DNA of 64,000 nucleotides from Bacteroidales bacterium (GCA_017550655.1 JAFZOK010000013.1:62001-126000), one strand, 5' to 3'. Positions 24,849 to 34,793 are shown, counted from the stretch's first letter. Made by a program: numbers and translations. The notes: generated from the letters alone by a model not told the origin.

Positions 24849-26180
24849 TTACTTCTTAGGACGGCTCTTCATAATCTTCATTACGGCTGCCTTGCTCTGG
24901 CGGATGGTATCCAGCAGAGGAATGAATGCCGGGCAGGTGAACGAGCAGCATCCGCACTCGATGCAGTCGTAAACGTGATGCTCCTCGAGTTCGTCAAACC
25001 GGGAAGCCCTTCCCAGCTTGTTCAGCAGATAAGGCTCCAGACCCATAGGGCAAGCGCTCACACACTTGCCGCAGCGGATACAGTTGCTCTCCGCCTTTCT
25101 CTTTGTCTGGGCTTCCGTAAGGTAAAGTATGGAGGAAGTTCCCTTGAGTGTAGGAGCGTCCACATTCACAATTGCCTTACCCATCATAGGTCCGCCGCTT
25201 ATAAGCTTGGAAGCTTTCTCAGGAACTCCGCCACTGTATTCCATAATGAAACTCAGAGGAGTTCCGACCCTGTGCAGGAAGTTGCGCTGATGCTCCAGGC
25301 AGTCTCCGGTTACGGTCATGATGCCCTCGAACAGTGGCTTGTTCTTCTGAACAGCCTCGTATACTGCAAAGGCGGTTCCCACATTCTGCACCACGGCGCC
25401 GGTATCTACAGGAAGTCCCATTGAAGGAACCTTCTTTCCGATAACGGCATCGATGAGCTGCTTCTCTCCGCCCTGCGGATATTTCTTCTTGAGAGTTACG
25501 ATTTCCACTCCCTTGTACTGCGGAGCCAGAGCCTTGAGTTTCTTGATTGCCTCAGGCTTGTTCTCCTCTATTCCTATGTAGCACTTGTCCACTCCGAGGG
25601 CTTTCATCAGGATGGTTCCTCCGATGAGCACCTGCTCCGGCATCTCCATCATCACCCTGTAATCTGAAGTAAGATAAGGCTCGCACTCCGCGCCGTTGAT
25701 TATCACGCAGGTAGGAGTGGCTGTAGGAGGAGGGGAAAGCTTTACGTTTGTAGGGAAGGTTGCGCCTCCCAGACCAACGACTCCGCAGGCCTTGATGCGG
25801 TCCACGATCTCTTTCTTCTCGAGCTTGATTTCACGTACGATGTCCTGGGAGCGGTCAATGTCTTCCATCCACTCGTCTCCCTCGACATCTATCACAACGG
25901 CCTTGCCCGGTTTTCCAGCAAGGTCCTTTACCATTTCAATTGATTTTACGGTTCCGCTCACCGACGAGTGAACCGGAGCGGAAACAAAGCCGGTTGGATT
26001 AGCTATGAGCTGACCGACTTTAACTTTATCTCCAACGGCTACGCACGGCTCGGCAGGAGCGCCAAGGTGCTGGCCCATAGAGATGTAAACAGTCTTTGGC
26101 AGAGGCAATCTCTCTATTGCCGCATCCTTGCTGATCTTCTTGTCTGCAGGATGAACGCCACCCATTCTGAATGTTCTCAT
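24849..26180 (-). CDS. rnfC: Rnf complex NADH-binding subunit RnfC
   Basis: A 443-residue soluble subunit. The N-terminus (FRMGGVHPADKK) is typical. A Rossmann-like NADH/FMN region follows (GLGGATFPTNVKL and NGAECEPYL). Two 4Fe-4S motifs lie at the C-terminus: CIRCGKCVSACPMGLEP and CIECGCCSFTCPAFIP. It is the NADH end of the complex. It lies between rnfB (3 bp gap) and rnfD (41 bp gap). Confidence 0.96.
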   Translation of the reverse strand: MRTFRMGGVHPADKKISKDAAIERLPLPKTVYISMGQHLGAPAEPCVAVGDKVKVGQLIANPTGFVSAPVHSSVSGTVKSIEMVKDLAGKPGKAVVIDVEGDEWMEDIDRSQDIVREIKLEKKEIVDRIKACGVVGLGGATFPTNVKLSPPPTATPTCVIINGAECEPYLTSDYRVMMEMPEQVLIGGTILMKALGVDKCYIGIEENKPEAIKKLKALAPQYKGVEIVTLKKKYPQGGEKQLIDAVIGKKVPSMGLPVDTGAVVQNVGTAFAVYEAVQKNKPLFEGIMTVTGDCLEHQRNFLHRVGTPLSFIMEYSGGVPEKASKLISGGPMMGKAIVNVDAPTLKGTSSILYLTEAQTKRKAESNCIRCGKCVSACPMGLEPYLLNKLGRASRFDELEEHHVYDCIECGCCSFTCPAFIPLLDTIRQSKAAVMKIMKSRPKK

Positions 26181-26183
26181 ACT

Positions 26184-27107
26184 CTAATCCTTTTTTTCAA
26201 CCGGTATTTCAACTTTCTTTTCCTGTGGCTCTGCGACTGGTTTTGCTGCGGCCGGAGCTGCAGGTGCTGCAGGCTTTACCGCTGCTGGACGTGGAGGGAA
26301 GTTAACCTCGTGGATTGCTCCCGTAGGGCACTCTACCACGCACTTGCGGCACATGCGGCACTTGGTGTAATCTATGTAAGCCAGGAAGTTCTCCACCGTA
26401 ATGGCCTCGAACGGACAGGTCTTTGCGCATTTTCCGCATCCGATGCAGGCGGCAAGGCAAGCTTTCCTTGCTACTGCGCCCTTGTCCTGGTTGCGGCAGG
26501 CCACATAAACCCTTCTGCCCTTAGGTCCCTTGTTGCGGAGTTCAATGATCTGCTTAGGGCAAGCCTTGGTGCAGGCTCCGCAGGCGGTACACTTCTCCTC
26601 GTCAACTTCAGGGAGTCCCGTCTTAGGGTTAATCTTGATAGCATCGAACTTGCAGACAGCCTCGCAGTCTCCCCTGCCGAGGCATCCGAACCGGCAGTCT
26701 GTGTCACCGCCGTACAGGGAAGCAATCGTGGCACAGGTGGCCAGGCCGTCGTACACGGTGGTTTTCTTACGCTTGTCGCAGGATCCGGAACATCTCACGA
26801 CAGCAACCTGCGGATCCTTGGCCTCTATTGTCTGCCCCAGAGCCTCGGCGATCTTCTGCATGACAGGATTGCCTCCAACCGGGCAGTGAATAGAACCAAG
26901 TCCTTCTTTTACAGCAGCTTCTGCAAAAGCCCTACAACCTGCCTTGCCGCAACCTCCGCAGTTGGCGCCAGGCAGCAGAGATTCTACGGTGTCGATCCGG
27001 GGATCTTCCTCCACCTTGAATTTCTGCGCAACAATGTAGAGCACAATCGCCAGCAACAATCCCAGGATTGCCAGTGTGGCGATAGTAAAGATAATTGTTG
27101 TATTCAT
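26184..27107 (-). CDS. rnfB: Rnf complex ferredoxin-type subunit RnfB
   Basis: A 307-residue protein with one N-terminal membrane helix, then the Fe-S domain NCGGCGKAGCRAF, and several ferredoxin-like clusters (CTACGACTKACP, CIGCGKCAKTCP, CRMCRKCVVECP). It accepts electrons from reduced ferredoxin. The last 40 residues are an Ala/Pro/Lys-rich tail not needed for the clusters. First rnf gene in transcription order, 4 bp after rseC. Confidence 0.96.
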   Translation of the reverse strand: MNTTIIFTIATLAILGLLLAIVLYIVAQKFKVEEDPRIDTVESLLPGANCGGCGKAGCRAFAEAAVKEGLGSIHCPVGGNPVMQKIAEALGQTIEAKDPQVAVVRCSGSCDKRKKTTVYDGLATCATIASLYGGDTDCRFGCLGRGDCEAVCKFDAIKINPKTGLPEVDEEKCTACGACTKACPKQIIELRNKGPKGRRVYVACRNQDKGAVARKACLAACIGCGKCAKTCPFEAITVENFLAYIDYTKCRMCRKCVVECPTGAIHEVNFPPRPAAVKPAAPAAPAAAKPVAEPQEKKVEIPVEKKD

Positions 27108-27111
27108 TAAG

Positions 27112-27549
27112 TTAATTGTTAGTAGTCTCGTCTAGCGGGGATAACGTAAAGCGGATCCGGCGCCCGATTTTTCCCCTGAAAAGATACAGCGTGAAAAAGT
27201 AAACCGCTATAGCTCCCAGGATGGTAAGGCCCGTTGCCAATTCACTCATTCCCAAACGCTGCAAATATAACAAAAAGGTTACTAAAATGATTGCCGGAAC
27301 AGCATAAACTATCCATACGGCCCTCATTCCGGCAGATTCCCTGATATTGACGCTGACTTTGTCTCCGGTTTTGTAGCGGACAGGGCCCGAGTCCTTGACT
27401 TCTATGACCTTGTCCACCATCTCTGAGGCCGAGCAAAGGCCCCTGGCGTGGCACGAAGAGCAGGCGCTGCGGGAGGTTATGGTGACTTTATACCCGTCCT
27501 CCAGGACAGCGGAGACCACTCCTTCGTGACCTATGATACCTTTCTGCAT
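27112..27549 (-). CDS. rseC: RseC/MucC family protein (SoxR-reducing system type)
   Basis: A 145-residue protein with the Cys motif CSSCHARGLC near residue 31-40 and two transmembrane helices (about 75-125). RseC proteins usually accompany rnf genes, in which they may help reduce SoxR or supply clusters. The gene is directly upstream of rnfB and 1 bp after a DUF3108 gene. Confidence 0.9.
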   Translation of the reverse strand: MQKGIIGHEGVVSAVLEDGYKVTITSRSACSSCHARGLCSASEMVDKVIEVKDSGPVRYKTGDKVSVNIRESAGMRAVWIVYAVPAIILVTFLLYLQRLGMSELATGLTILGAIAVYFFTLYLFRGKIGRRIRFTLSPLDETTNN

Positions 27550-27550
27550 C

Positions 27551-28339
27551 CTATTTGATTTTGGAAGTAAGGGGATATTTGTTGCCGGAAACGGAAGTCA
27601 TCCTGCCCTGCACCCTTCCCACCAGAACAGGAGATTCGAAGAATACAGGGAATTTGTTCTCGTCGTCGGTGATCCACATATTCATGTCCTCCCTGCCGTC
27701 GAACACGTTGCCAGCTACCACCTTGACTGCGAATTTCATTGTCCTGAAAGTTCCCAGCCCCTGGATCTTCTTGGTTTCCTTGCCCAGGTATATGAAATAA
27801 AGATTGTAGATTTCCTTGTCAATGGCGAACTCCAGCGGAACCTTCTTCCCGATCTGGCTCTCGTCGAAGTTAAGCGTCCTGCTCCTGAACAGCAGAGTCA
27901 GCATGTCCATAGTGTTGGCTGTTCCCTTGAGCAGTGTGTCGAAAGGCTCCCTGTCGTATTTCTGGGTACGGGAATCTATCGTATAGTTCTGGTTGAACTT
28001 GAGAGTGTTGTTCATCCGGTACTTTCCCTCCGCGGCCACGCGGTGGAATCTTACCGGGCGAAGGCTTTTCTCGGTGAACCTGGCCTCAAACCTCTCCCTG
28101 ACCTTGAAGAACATGTCGAAGAACTTGAAAGTCCTGCCGGTAACCAGAACATTGTATCCTCCGTTGGAATATGTAAGAGTACAGGTGGCATCACCCACAT
28201 CGGTAATGACTCCGCCCCAAGTGTAGTTCAGAACAAAGTTCATTTTCTCTCCATCTTTGAATGGATAGTTGTTGCTTTCCTGGGCAAAAGCCGGGCAGAA
28301 AGCAGCAATCAAGAATGCGAGAGCCACAAATCTTTTCAT
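27551..28339 (-). CDS. DUF3108 secreted protein
   Basis: A 262-residue protein with signal peptide MKRFVALAFLIAAFCPAFAQ. The start of the mature part, PFKDGEKMNFVLNYTWGGV, and the beta-rich layout fit DUF3108 proteins, which are periplasmic and structurally akin to LolA/LptE-like folds. Function not established. It lies between dnaB and rseC, close to both. Confidence 0.82.
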   Translation of the reverse strand: MKRFVALAFLIAAFCPAFAQESNNYPFKDGEKMNFVLNYTWGGVITDVGDATCTLTYSNGGYNVLVTGRTFKFFDMFFKVRERFEARFTEKSLRPVRFHRVAAEGKYRMNNTLKFNQNYTIDSRTQKYDREPFDTLLKGTANTMDMLTLLFRSRTLNFDESQIGKKVPLEFAIDKEIYNLYFIYLGKETKKIQGLGTFRTMKFAVKVVAGNVFDGREDMNMWITDDENKFPVFFESPVLVGRVQGRMTSVSGNKYPLTSKIK

Positions 28340-28351
28340 ATCCGTGAGTTT

Positions 28352-29851
28352 TTAGTTTATGTCGTATTCGTCTTCCGCCGTAATGCCGAAGTCTCCGTAA
28401 TCCCCGTTGTTGATCCTGGATCCGAAAGACAGGCCGGTTGGAGGAGCCGGTGGCTGGGCATAGGCATCGTTGCGGTCCACAAACTTCATCTGGTTTGCAA
28501 GGAACTTCAGCTCCACCTCTCCGGTAGGTCCGTTACGGTGCTTTGCAATAATCACTTCCGTAAGGCCCTTCTCCACGTTCATGTCTTCAAGCCCGTAATA
28601 CTCTGGACGGTGCAGGAAGAGAACGATATCAGCATCCTGCTCTATGGCTCCGGATTCCCTCAGGTGCGTAAGCTGAGGTTTCTTCTGTCCGCCGGAAGTG
28701 GATTCTCCCTGACGGTTGAGCTGCGCCAAAGTAATCACCGGAACATCCAGCTCCTTTGCAATGGCCTTCAGGGAACGGGAAATCTCCGCAACTTCCTGCT
28801 CGCGGTTTCCCTTGAGCTCCTTGCTTCCCGTCATCAGCTGGAGGTAGTCGATGATAAGTATCTTCACTCCGTTTGTCTTCACCAGACGGCGGGCCTTTGC
28901 CCTGAGGTCGGCGATGGAAAGAGAAGGAGTGTCGTCGATGTATATCGGAGCCTCTTCCAGAGACTTAAGGCTGTCTTCCAGCTGCGTCCAGTCTGCCTGG
29001 GTCATCTTTACGCTTCCCTTTATCTTGTCAGAAGGCAGTCCGGATTCCGCTACCATAAGCCTTTCAAGCAACTGTGTAGGAGCCTGCTCCAGGGAGAAGA
29101 ACGCCACAGGGATTTTGAAGTCCACCGCCATGTTCCTTGCCATGGTGAGCACGAAAGCGGTCTTTCCCATACCAGGACGGCCGGCTATGATCACCAGGTC
29201 TGACGGGTGCCATCCGTAAGTAACCTTGTCAAGGGCCATATATCCGCTCTGGAGGCCCGTCTGCCCGCCCTTGTCCTGCATTTTTTCCAGGCTGTCCAGC
29301 TTGGTTTTGATTATCTCCGCGATCGACTGCTCCTTTCGGCTCATGTTTTTCTCGCTGAGCTCGAACAGTTTCTGCTGGGTGGAGTTCAGAAGGTCGTCCA
29401 CAGATTCGGACTCGTCGTAAGACTTCCTCAGGGATTCGGTAGTGATGGAAATCATCTCCCTCTGGATAAACTTGTCCACCAGAATCTTGGCATAGTAGTT
29501 CACGTGGACGGCGGCTCCGATGTCCGAGGTAAGGCGCGTCAGGTAGTCAAGTCCTCCGGCCGCATCAAAGTCCCCGTTGAACTTCAGACGGTCTGCCACC
29601 GTCATCATATCCACCGGCTGGGAGGCGTTGCTGAGGTTGTTGATTGCCTTGAATATCAACTTGTTCTCCTGCTTGTAGAAGCACTCCTCCTGAAGCACTG
29701 TCATAAGCTCCTCCACTATATCCTGGTCCAACATCATCGCTCCAAGCACGGAAGCTTCCACTTCCGTTGCCTGCGGAACCTTCATCCCCTGCTGCAGGGC
29801 AGATACCTCGAGGTCCACCTCTCCTTTCCTGTTTTTGACTGTCTTTGCCAT
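28352..29851 (-). CDS. dnaB: Replicative DNA helicase
   Basis: A 499-residue DnaB. The N-terminal domain (about 25-125: PQATEVEASVLGAMMLD) recruits primase. The RecA-like motor carries Walker A GRPGMGKTAF and the hexamerisation and DNA-binding motifs down to LAQLNRQGE and ESGAIEQDADIV. No intein is present. The C-terminal ~35 residues form a Gly/Pro-rich acidic tail. It follows the aminotransferase gene by 5 bp. Confidence 0.98.
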   Translation of the reverse strand: MAKTVKNRKGEVDLEVSALQQGMKVPQATEVEASVLGAMMLDQDIVEELMTVLQEECFYKQENKLIFKAINNLSNASQPVDMMTVADRLKFNGDFDAAGGLDYLTRLTSDIGAAVHVNYYAKILVDKFIQREMISITTESLRKSYDESESVDDLLNSTQQKLFELSEKNMSRKEQSIAEIIKTKLDSLEKMQDKGGQTGLQSGYMALDKVTYGWHPSDLVIIAGRPGMGKTAFVLTMARNMAVDFKIPVAFFSLEQAPTQLLERLMVAESGLPSDKIKGSVKMTQADWTQLEDSLKSLEEAPIYIDDTPSLSIADLRAKARRLVKTNGVKILIIDYLQLMTGSKELKGNREQEVAEISRSLKAIAKELDVPVITLAQLNRQGESTSGGQKKPQLTHLRESGAIEQDADIVLFLHRPEYYGLEDMNVEKGLTEVIIAKHRNGPTGEVELKFLANQMKFVDRNDAYAQPPAPPTGLSFGSRINNGDYGDFGITAEDEYDIN

Positions 29852-29856
29852 AAAAT

Positions 29857-31059
29857 CTATTCTGCCAATTTATCCAAAGCCCTCCTTACCGCCTGGATTC
29901 CAAGCTCCAGTTCCTCGTCCGAGATGCAGAGCGGAGGAGCTATCCTGAACGATGTCGGCTGGAAAAGGAACCAGTCCGTAATCACGCCTTCATCGAGAAG
30001 TAAATATAGCACTTTTTTCGCTAATGTCTCGCTTCCCAAATCCACCGCTATAAGCAAACCTGCCGCACGTATCTCCTTTACAGCGGGATGGGACTTCAAC
30101 CCTTCCACAACTTTTCTGCTCTTGCGCTCCACTTCCCCCACCCAGTCCTTTTCCAGGAGCAGCCTCAGCGATGCAAGTGCCGCGGCGCAGCATACCGGAT
30201 GTCCTCCAAATGTGGTTATGTGCCCAAGCGGCGGGTCAGTCTGCCAGGCGCTCATCCTTTCAGGGGATGTAACCATCGCCCCCAGAGGCATTCCGCCGCC
30301 AAGCGCCTTGGCCAGGGTAAGTATATCCGGCGTCACTCCGTATTTCTGGAATGCAAACATCTTGCCTGTCCTTCCAAAACCCGTTTGGACCTCGTCAAAA
30401 ATCAGCAGGGCGCCCGTTTCATCGCATCTTTTTCGCAGAGCCTCAAGGAAACCCGGCTCCGGAATCTGCACTCCGCCTTCTCCCTGGACAGGTTCCACGA
30501 TCACTGCAGCGGTTTCATCGGTGATAACTGAAAGGGAAGAAATATCGTTGAAGGTAAAATGGTCCACCATCGGAAGCAGCGGGCGGAATGCTCCCTTGAA
30601 CTCCTCGCTGTCCATCAGACTCAAGGCTCCCTGTGTGCTGCCATGATAGGCGTTACGGCAAGCTGCAATCCTGCGGCGGCGGGTAAGTCTCTTGGCCAAC
30701 TTTACTGCAGCCTCGTTGGCCTCGCTTCCGCTGTTCACATAATACACGCTCTGGAGACCAGGAGGCAGAATGGAGCACAGAAGGGTGGCGTGCTGCACCT
30801 GGGGACTTTCTATCATCTCCCCATAGACCATAAGGTGGGCATAGCTTTCCATCTGCGCCTTCACGGCGTCTATGACCTCTCTTCTGCCGTGTCCCACGTT
30901 GGAGACGGAAACACCAGAGATGAAATCCAGATATCTCTTGGTCTCCGAGTAAAGAAAAACACCCTCTGCCTTCACTATACTCAAACCTAGCGGGGAAGAG
31001 GATGTCTGTCCTACGTGCTTGAAGAAGAGGTCCCTCAAAGTGTAGGGTCCTTGCTTCAT
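29857..31059 (-). CDS. Class III PLP aminotransferase (acetylornithine/ornithine type)
   Basis: A 400-residue protein. The SGSEANEAAVKLAK motif, IVEPVQGEGGV, FDEVQTGFGRTGK and the PLP lysine in TLAKALGGGMPLGA all place it in the class III aminotransferases. It could use acetylornithine, ornithine or another omega-amino donor; the sequence alone does not decide. It follows the zinc-ribbon gene by 6 bp. Confidence 0.9.
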   Translation of the reverse strand: MKQGPYTLRDLFFKHVGQTSSSPLGLSIVKAEGVFLYSETKRYLDFISGVSVSNVGHGRREVIDAVKAQMESYAHLMVYGEMIESPQVQHATLLCSILPPGLQSVYYVNSGSEANEAAVKLAKRLTRRRRIAACRNAYHGSTQGALSLMDSEEFKGAFRPLLPMVDHFTFNDISSLSVITDETAAVIVEPVQGEGGVQIPEPGFLEALRKRCDETGALLIFDEVQTGFGRTGKMFAFQKYGVTPDILTLAKALGGGMPLGAMVTSPERMSAWQTDPPLGHITTFGGHPVCCAAALASLRLLLEKDWVGEVERKSRKVVEGLKSHPAVKEIRAAGLLIAVDLGSETLAKKVLYLLLDEGVITDWFLFQPTSFRIAPPLCISDEELELGIQAVRRALDKLAE

Positions 31060-31065
31060 CGCTGA

Positions 31066-31926
31066 TTATTTTTTCTTTGCGGTTTTCTTTGCAGGCTTTG
31101 CTTCTTCTGCCTGAGGATTCTCCTCCTCGGCAAAGCGGGAGCTTACCAGGATTCTTCCGCAGTACTCGCAAACCACGATCTTGCGGCTTTCGTCGATATC
31201 AATCTCCCTCTGAGGCGGAATCTTGTTGAAGCATCCTCCGCAAGCGCCTCTTACAACGGTAACCACTGCCATCTTGTTGCGGACGTTGGTCCTTACCTTG
31301 TTGTAGGCTGCAAGCATTCTGGCATCAATCTGGTCCTGATATCCCTTGCTCTCCTCCTGAAGCTTCTCTACTTCCTTCTCGGTCTCCTTCTCTATGTTTT
31401 CCAGTTCCTTGCGCTTTGCCTCAAGGTCTGCCTCGCGGCCCTTTATCTCTTCTCCGATGAGCCCCAGTTCCTCTTTCTTGGTAACGAGGTTCTTGGTTCC
31501 GTCGTTAGCCTTCTTCTCGGCCAGCTGGCTTTCCAGCTGCTGGAATTCTATCTCCTTGGAAATGGACTCGAACTCGCGGTTGTTGCGGACGTTATTTCTC
31601 TGCTGCTCGTACCTCTTGATTGCCAGGCGGCACTCCTCGATCTCGTTCTTCTTTGCCGTGATGAAGTTCTCTATATCCTTGATATCCTTCTGGATAGCAG
31701 CCTGCTTTGTCTTAAGGCCGGCTACCTCGTCCTCAAGGTCTCTGACCTCCAGAGGAAGCTCTCCGCGGAGAAGGTAAATTGAATCTATCTTGGAATCTGT
31801 CTGCTGGAGTTTGTAAAGAAGATGGAGCTTCTTTTCCATTTCCAACGCGTCTGCGTTCTTTGTAGAAATCTGCAGGGAGGTGAAGGTCTCCCCGCTCAAT
31901 GCAGGATTTTTCTTTGTTGTTGCCAT
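31066..31926 (-). CDS. Coiled-coil protein with C4-type zinc ribbon
   Basis: A 286-residue protein. Residues about 30-205 form long coiled coils; the C-terminus carries a zinc ribbon with two Cys pairs, CGGC and CEYC, about 25 residues apart. The last residues are Lys/Ala-rich (AKKTAKKK). The family (PF02591) is common next to nif3-like genes in Bacteroidota, as here. Function is not known. Confidence 0.88.
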   Translation of the reverse strand: MATTKKNPALSGETFTSLQISTKNADALEMEKKLHLLYKLQQTDSKIDSIYLLRGELPLEVRDLEDEVAGLKTKQAAIQKDIKDIENFITAKKNEIEECRLAIKRYEQQRNNVRNNREFESISKEIEFQQLESQLAEKKANDGTKNLVTKKEELGLIGEEIKGREADLEAKRKELENIEKETEKEVEKLQEESKGYQDQIDARMLAAYNKVRTNVRNKMAVVTVVRGACGGCFNKIPPQREIDIDESRKIVVCEYCGRILVSSRFAEEENPQAEEAKPAKKTAKKK

Positions 31927-31927
31927 A

Positions 31928-32704
31928 TTAAAAATAAAATATCGGGCTTTTGTCAGCCTCGCTCAAATGGAGTGCAAATGTAGGAAAATTTTTCTTAACA
32001 ATGGATTTAAGGAGTTCTATAGCCGGAAGTTCGCTGAAATGATGCCCCAGGTCAACCACCATAAATCCGGCCGGGCAATAGAAGTTGTGGTGGGTAACAT
32101 CTCCTGTCAGAAGCACCTGCGCTCCCATTGCAATAGCCTCTGAGATAGAGCCTTGTCCTCCTCCGCTGCTAACTGCAACACGGGAAATCTTCCCCTTCAG
32201 CGGCGAAGATGTCCGCACATTAGAAACTCCAAACGCCTTTTTTACCTTGGCGATAAGGGCATCGGCTCCCACCGGAGAAATCTTCCCCACCACTCCGAAT
32301 CCGTCTGACAAAGGAGCACAGTCCTTAAGTCCCATCTTTGCTGCCATAATGTCGTTGAGACCTCCCTTTGCCCTATCCAGAGGCGTGTGGGAAGAATAAA
32401 CTGTTATCCCTGACCGAATCGCGAGCATTATGGTATCCGACCTCACATCCCCTTCCAGAATAGAAAGGCAAGGCTTGTGCACAATCAATGGATGATGTGT
32501 AATTATCATATCGCATCCACAATCAACAGCCTCCTTAACCACTTCAAGCGAGCAGTTGAGGGCGATCAGTGCCTTATGCACTTCCGCATTCGGATTCCCT
32601 ACGGTAAAACCGCTGTTGTCCCACTCGGCCTGAGTTGCCAGCGGAGCAAATCTCTCTATAGCCTCAGCGATGTCAGAGGCTTTGATTTTCTGTGTTTTCT
32701 GCAT
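31928..32704 (-). CDS. Nif3-like dinuclear metal centre protein
   Basis: A 258-residue protein starting at ATG 32704, inside the 3' end of the MerR gene (32-bp overlap); an upstream ATG at 32749 is less likely. Metal-binding residues are seen in TQAEWDNSG, DMIITHHPLI, SSHTPLD and the C-terminal VDLGHHFSE. Members form toroidal hexamers with two metal ions. They were once named GTP cyclohydrolase I type 2; their physiological role is unclear. Confidence 0.92.
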   Translation of the reverse strand: MQKTQKIKASDIAEAIERFAPLATQAEWDNSGFTVGNPNAEVHKALIALNCSLEVVKEAVDCGCDMIITHHPLIVHKPCLSILEGDVRSDTIMLAIRSGITVYSSHTPLDRAKGGLNDIMAAKMGLKDCAPLSDGFGVVGKISPVGADALIAKVKKAFGVSNVRTSSPLKGKISRVAVSSGGGQGSISEAIAMGAQVLLTGDVTHHNFYCPAGFMVVDLGHHFSELPAIELLKSIVKKNFPTFALHLSEADKSPIFYF

Positions 32705-33053
32705 CTTCCGGATAATCTGAATCTGTATCAAGGTCTTCCGAAACCGCAAGAAGCTTTGCCTTGATAGAACGGAGCCTTTCGATGACCTCCAGCTTGCGGT
32801 CTGTTGGAGACAGGTTCTGCTTCATCCTCTGGCGGGCTCCCTCCAGCGTCATTCCGCTTTCCTTTACAAGGTGATGAATCATCTTGAATGTCTCCACGTC
32901 TTTCTGCGTGAAGAACCTGTTCCCCTTCTTGTTTCTGACTGGCTTTATGAACTGCGGAAAATTGTCTGACCAGAACCTGACCAGCGATGTGCTTTCTCCA
33001 AGTATTTTGGAAACTTCTCCGATTGTGTAATATAGCTTGCTGCCTTCCTCCAT
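32673..33053 (-). CDS. MerR family transcriptional regulator
   Basis: A 126-residue protein from ATG 33053. The N-terminal winged helix-turn-helix is YTIGEVSKILGESTSLVRFW with GNRFFTQKDVE following, and the helical segment ESGMTLEGARQRM matches MerR. The C-terminus lacks the cysteines of metal sensors and is acidic. It is probably a regulator of its own neighbourhood or of cell processes as in other Bacteroidota MerR proteins of this type. It sits between the M23 peptidase gene and nif3. Confidence 0.9.
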   Translation of the reverse strand: MEEGSKLYYTIGEVSKILGESTSLVRFWSDNFPQFIKPVRNKKGNRFFTQKDVETFKMIHHLVKESGMTLEGARQRMKQNLSPTDRKLEVIERLRSIKAKLLAVSEDLDTDSDYPEDAENTENQSL

Positions 33054-33081
33054 ACCTTGCAAAAATAATCAAGTTGGAAGA

Positions 33082-33924
33082 TTAATCCAAAGACTGACCG
33101 CTGTTTTCAGATTTGTGGAGGGCCCAGGTGTATTCTTTTGGCCTCAGCGATGAGAAAAACCAGCAGACAGGATTAACTCTCTTGCCATCGAAAAGAACCT
33201 CATAGTGAAGATGCGGGGCAATGGTCTTTCCGGTCATTCCAACGCAGGCGAACTTTTGGGCGCGGGAAAGGGTGTCTCCCCTTTTGACCGCAATGCTGTC
33301 CAGATGGCAGTAGCGGGTGGTGTAGCCGTTGAGGTGGTCAAGTTCCACAATGTCTCCTTCAGAGCGGTCTCCACGGATAACGGATGTCACAACGCCTTCC
33401 GCAGGAGCTATTACGGCAGTGCCTGTTTCAGCGGTGATGTCAACGCCGGAATGCCACTCCACAACCTTTGTCAGAGGATTAATCTTGCGGCCGATGGAAG
33501 CGCCGATGCTTTCCTTCTGGCAGTCTTGTACCGGAATGATTGAAGGAATGTTCTCGGAACTTGAACCGAGATATTTGAGATTACCTTTTATGGAATCAAT
33601 GGAAACTTCCACGCTCCTTGCCATGGCCAGAGCGGTTTTGATGTCTATATCCTGGCCCATGTCTTCTTTGTAGAGATCCTTTGCAGGATCAGCTCCGAAA
33701 ATGGAACGATAGATTCCGGCATCGCGGCTCTGGAGAGCCTTGAGTTCATCGCTGAGGGTGGAGAATCTTGCTTCGATAGTGTCAAGGGCCTTGGTGCGGC
33801 TGCGGTTTTCCTTGAGCAGACGGGCCTCATCGCCGAAATAAACGATATTGGCAAGGAGGATGTAGTAGATCACCGCCAGGGCGACGCTTCCCAGGAAGTA
33901 CCATATTATCTTGCTCCGTTTCAT
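33082..33924 (-). CDS. M23 family metallopeptidase, second copy
   Basis: A 280-residue protein with an N-terminal membrane anchor (IIWYFLGSVALAVIYYILL), a coiled-coil stretch, and a C-terminal LytM domain with HSGVDITA and PHLHYEV, whose His, Asp and HxH bind zinc. Such proteins cleave peptidoglycan cross-links or activate amidases. It overlaps the upstream paralogue by 4 bp (ATGA), so the two are translationally coupled. Confidence 0.93.
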   Translation of the reverse strand: MKRSKIIWYFLGSVALAVIYYILLANIVYFGDEARLLKENRSRTKALDTIEARFSTLSDELKALQSRDAGIYRSIFGADPAKDLYKEDMGQDIDIKTALAMARSVEVSIDSIKGNLKYLGSSSENIPSIIPVQDCQKESIGASIGRKINPLTKVVEWHSGVDITAETGTAVIAPAEGVVTSVIRGDRSEGDIVELDHLNGYTTRYCHLDSIAVKRGDTLSRAQKFACVGMTGKTIAPHLHYEVLFDGKRVNPVCWFFSSLRPKEYTWALHKSENSGQSLD

Positions 33925-34778
33925 TTTGCACCCTCCCTTACAAGACGTTCATACTCTTCCGCACTCATGCCGGAATCAAAGAAGTTCAGCGGATTCACCT
34001 TTCTTCCCATATATTCAACCTCATAATGGAGGTGCGGGCCGGTGCTCTTTCCGGTACTTCCAACATAGCCTATCTGGTCTCCGCGCTTTACACGGTCTCC
34101 CACGTGCACGATTGTGCTCTTCAGATGAGCATAACGGCTCTTGTAGCCGAATCCGTGGTTGATGACAATCTCGTTGCCGTAGCCGGTGAACTTTATATCC
34201 ACCTTCTCCACAATTCCGTCTCCCGTTGCAAAGACGTGGATTCCCTCAGGTCCGGCAAGGTCAACTCCGGTATGCACCTTAGGATCTCCACTCAAAGGAT
34301 CGCTCCTTACGCCAAAGGTGCTGGTCATGTGGATCTTGTCCAGATACAGAGGCGGAATGCCCGGCACGCAGGAAGACATCTTGCCTGCACTCTCGGAAAG
34401 AGGTTCCAGCTTGTCATAACTCTCCGCCTGGAGTTTTGCCAGGGAGAACAGCTGGTCTATTCCGCCAGTCATCACCTCAGGGAAAGCCTCAGCCTCCACT
34501 CCGAAAGCCGGACGGTATATGTTGTTGTCCCTTTCCTGAAGCTCGTCCAGAATGGAAAAAGCGTGGTGGAGTTTGCCCTCGATGTCTTTCTGGCGGATAT
34601 CCAGCATAGCGGAACGCTCCTCCAGCTGCTTTTTCCTCGGGGTCTTCAAGCCTATGACATAAAACAGGAGAATATAATAAAGCACAAAGGCTACAAGGCT
34701 GAGAATGAACATCTTCCCGCCTTTATGAACAAGTTTCCTTACCTGTGGATCCAATATGCCGTTATTGAATTTCCCCAA
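33921..34778 (-). CDS. M23 family metallopeptidase, first copy
   Basis: A 285-residue paralogue of the following gene, with the same layout: anchor helix ([20 protein letters not shown]), coiled coil, LytM domain. Active-site motifs [14 protein letters not shown] and [12 protein letters not shown] are complete. It is divergent from alaS with 47 bp between the two start codons. Duplicated M23 peptidases of this type are often both kept, which suggests distinct roles in growth and division. Confidence 0.93.
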   Translation of the reverse strand: MGKFNNGILDPQVRKLVHKGGKMFILSLVAFVLYYILLFYVIGLKTPRKKQLEERSAMLDIRQKDIEGKLHHAFSILDELQERDNNIYRPAFGVEAEAFPEVMTGGIDQLFSLAKLQAESYDKLEPLSESAGKMSSCVPGIPPLYLDKIHMTSTFGVRSDPLSGDPKVHTGVDLAGPEGIHVFATGDGIVEKVDIKFTGYGNEIVINHGFGYKSRYAHLKSTIVHVGDRVKRGDQIGYVGSTGKSTGPHLHYEVEYMGRKVNPLNFFDSGMSAEEYERLVREGAK

Positions 34779-34793
34779 TAAATGTTATTTTTG
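34765..34793 (+). promoter_or_regulatory. alaS promoter
   Basis: TTG at 34765-34767 and TATTTTTG at 34786-34793 with an 18-nt gap. The start site would be about 34800, leaving a ~25-nt leader. The -33 element overlaps the first codons of the divergent M23 gene. Confidence 0.65.

Noticed and set aside
27533..29203. 556-codon plus-strand frame over DUF3108 and dnaB
   Set aside because: Antisense shadow of well-recognised genes.
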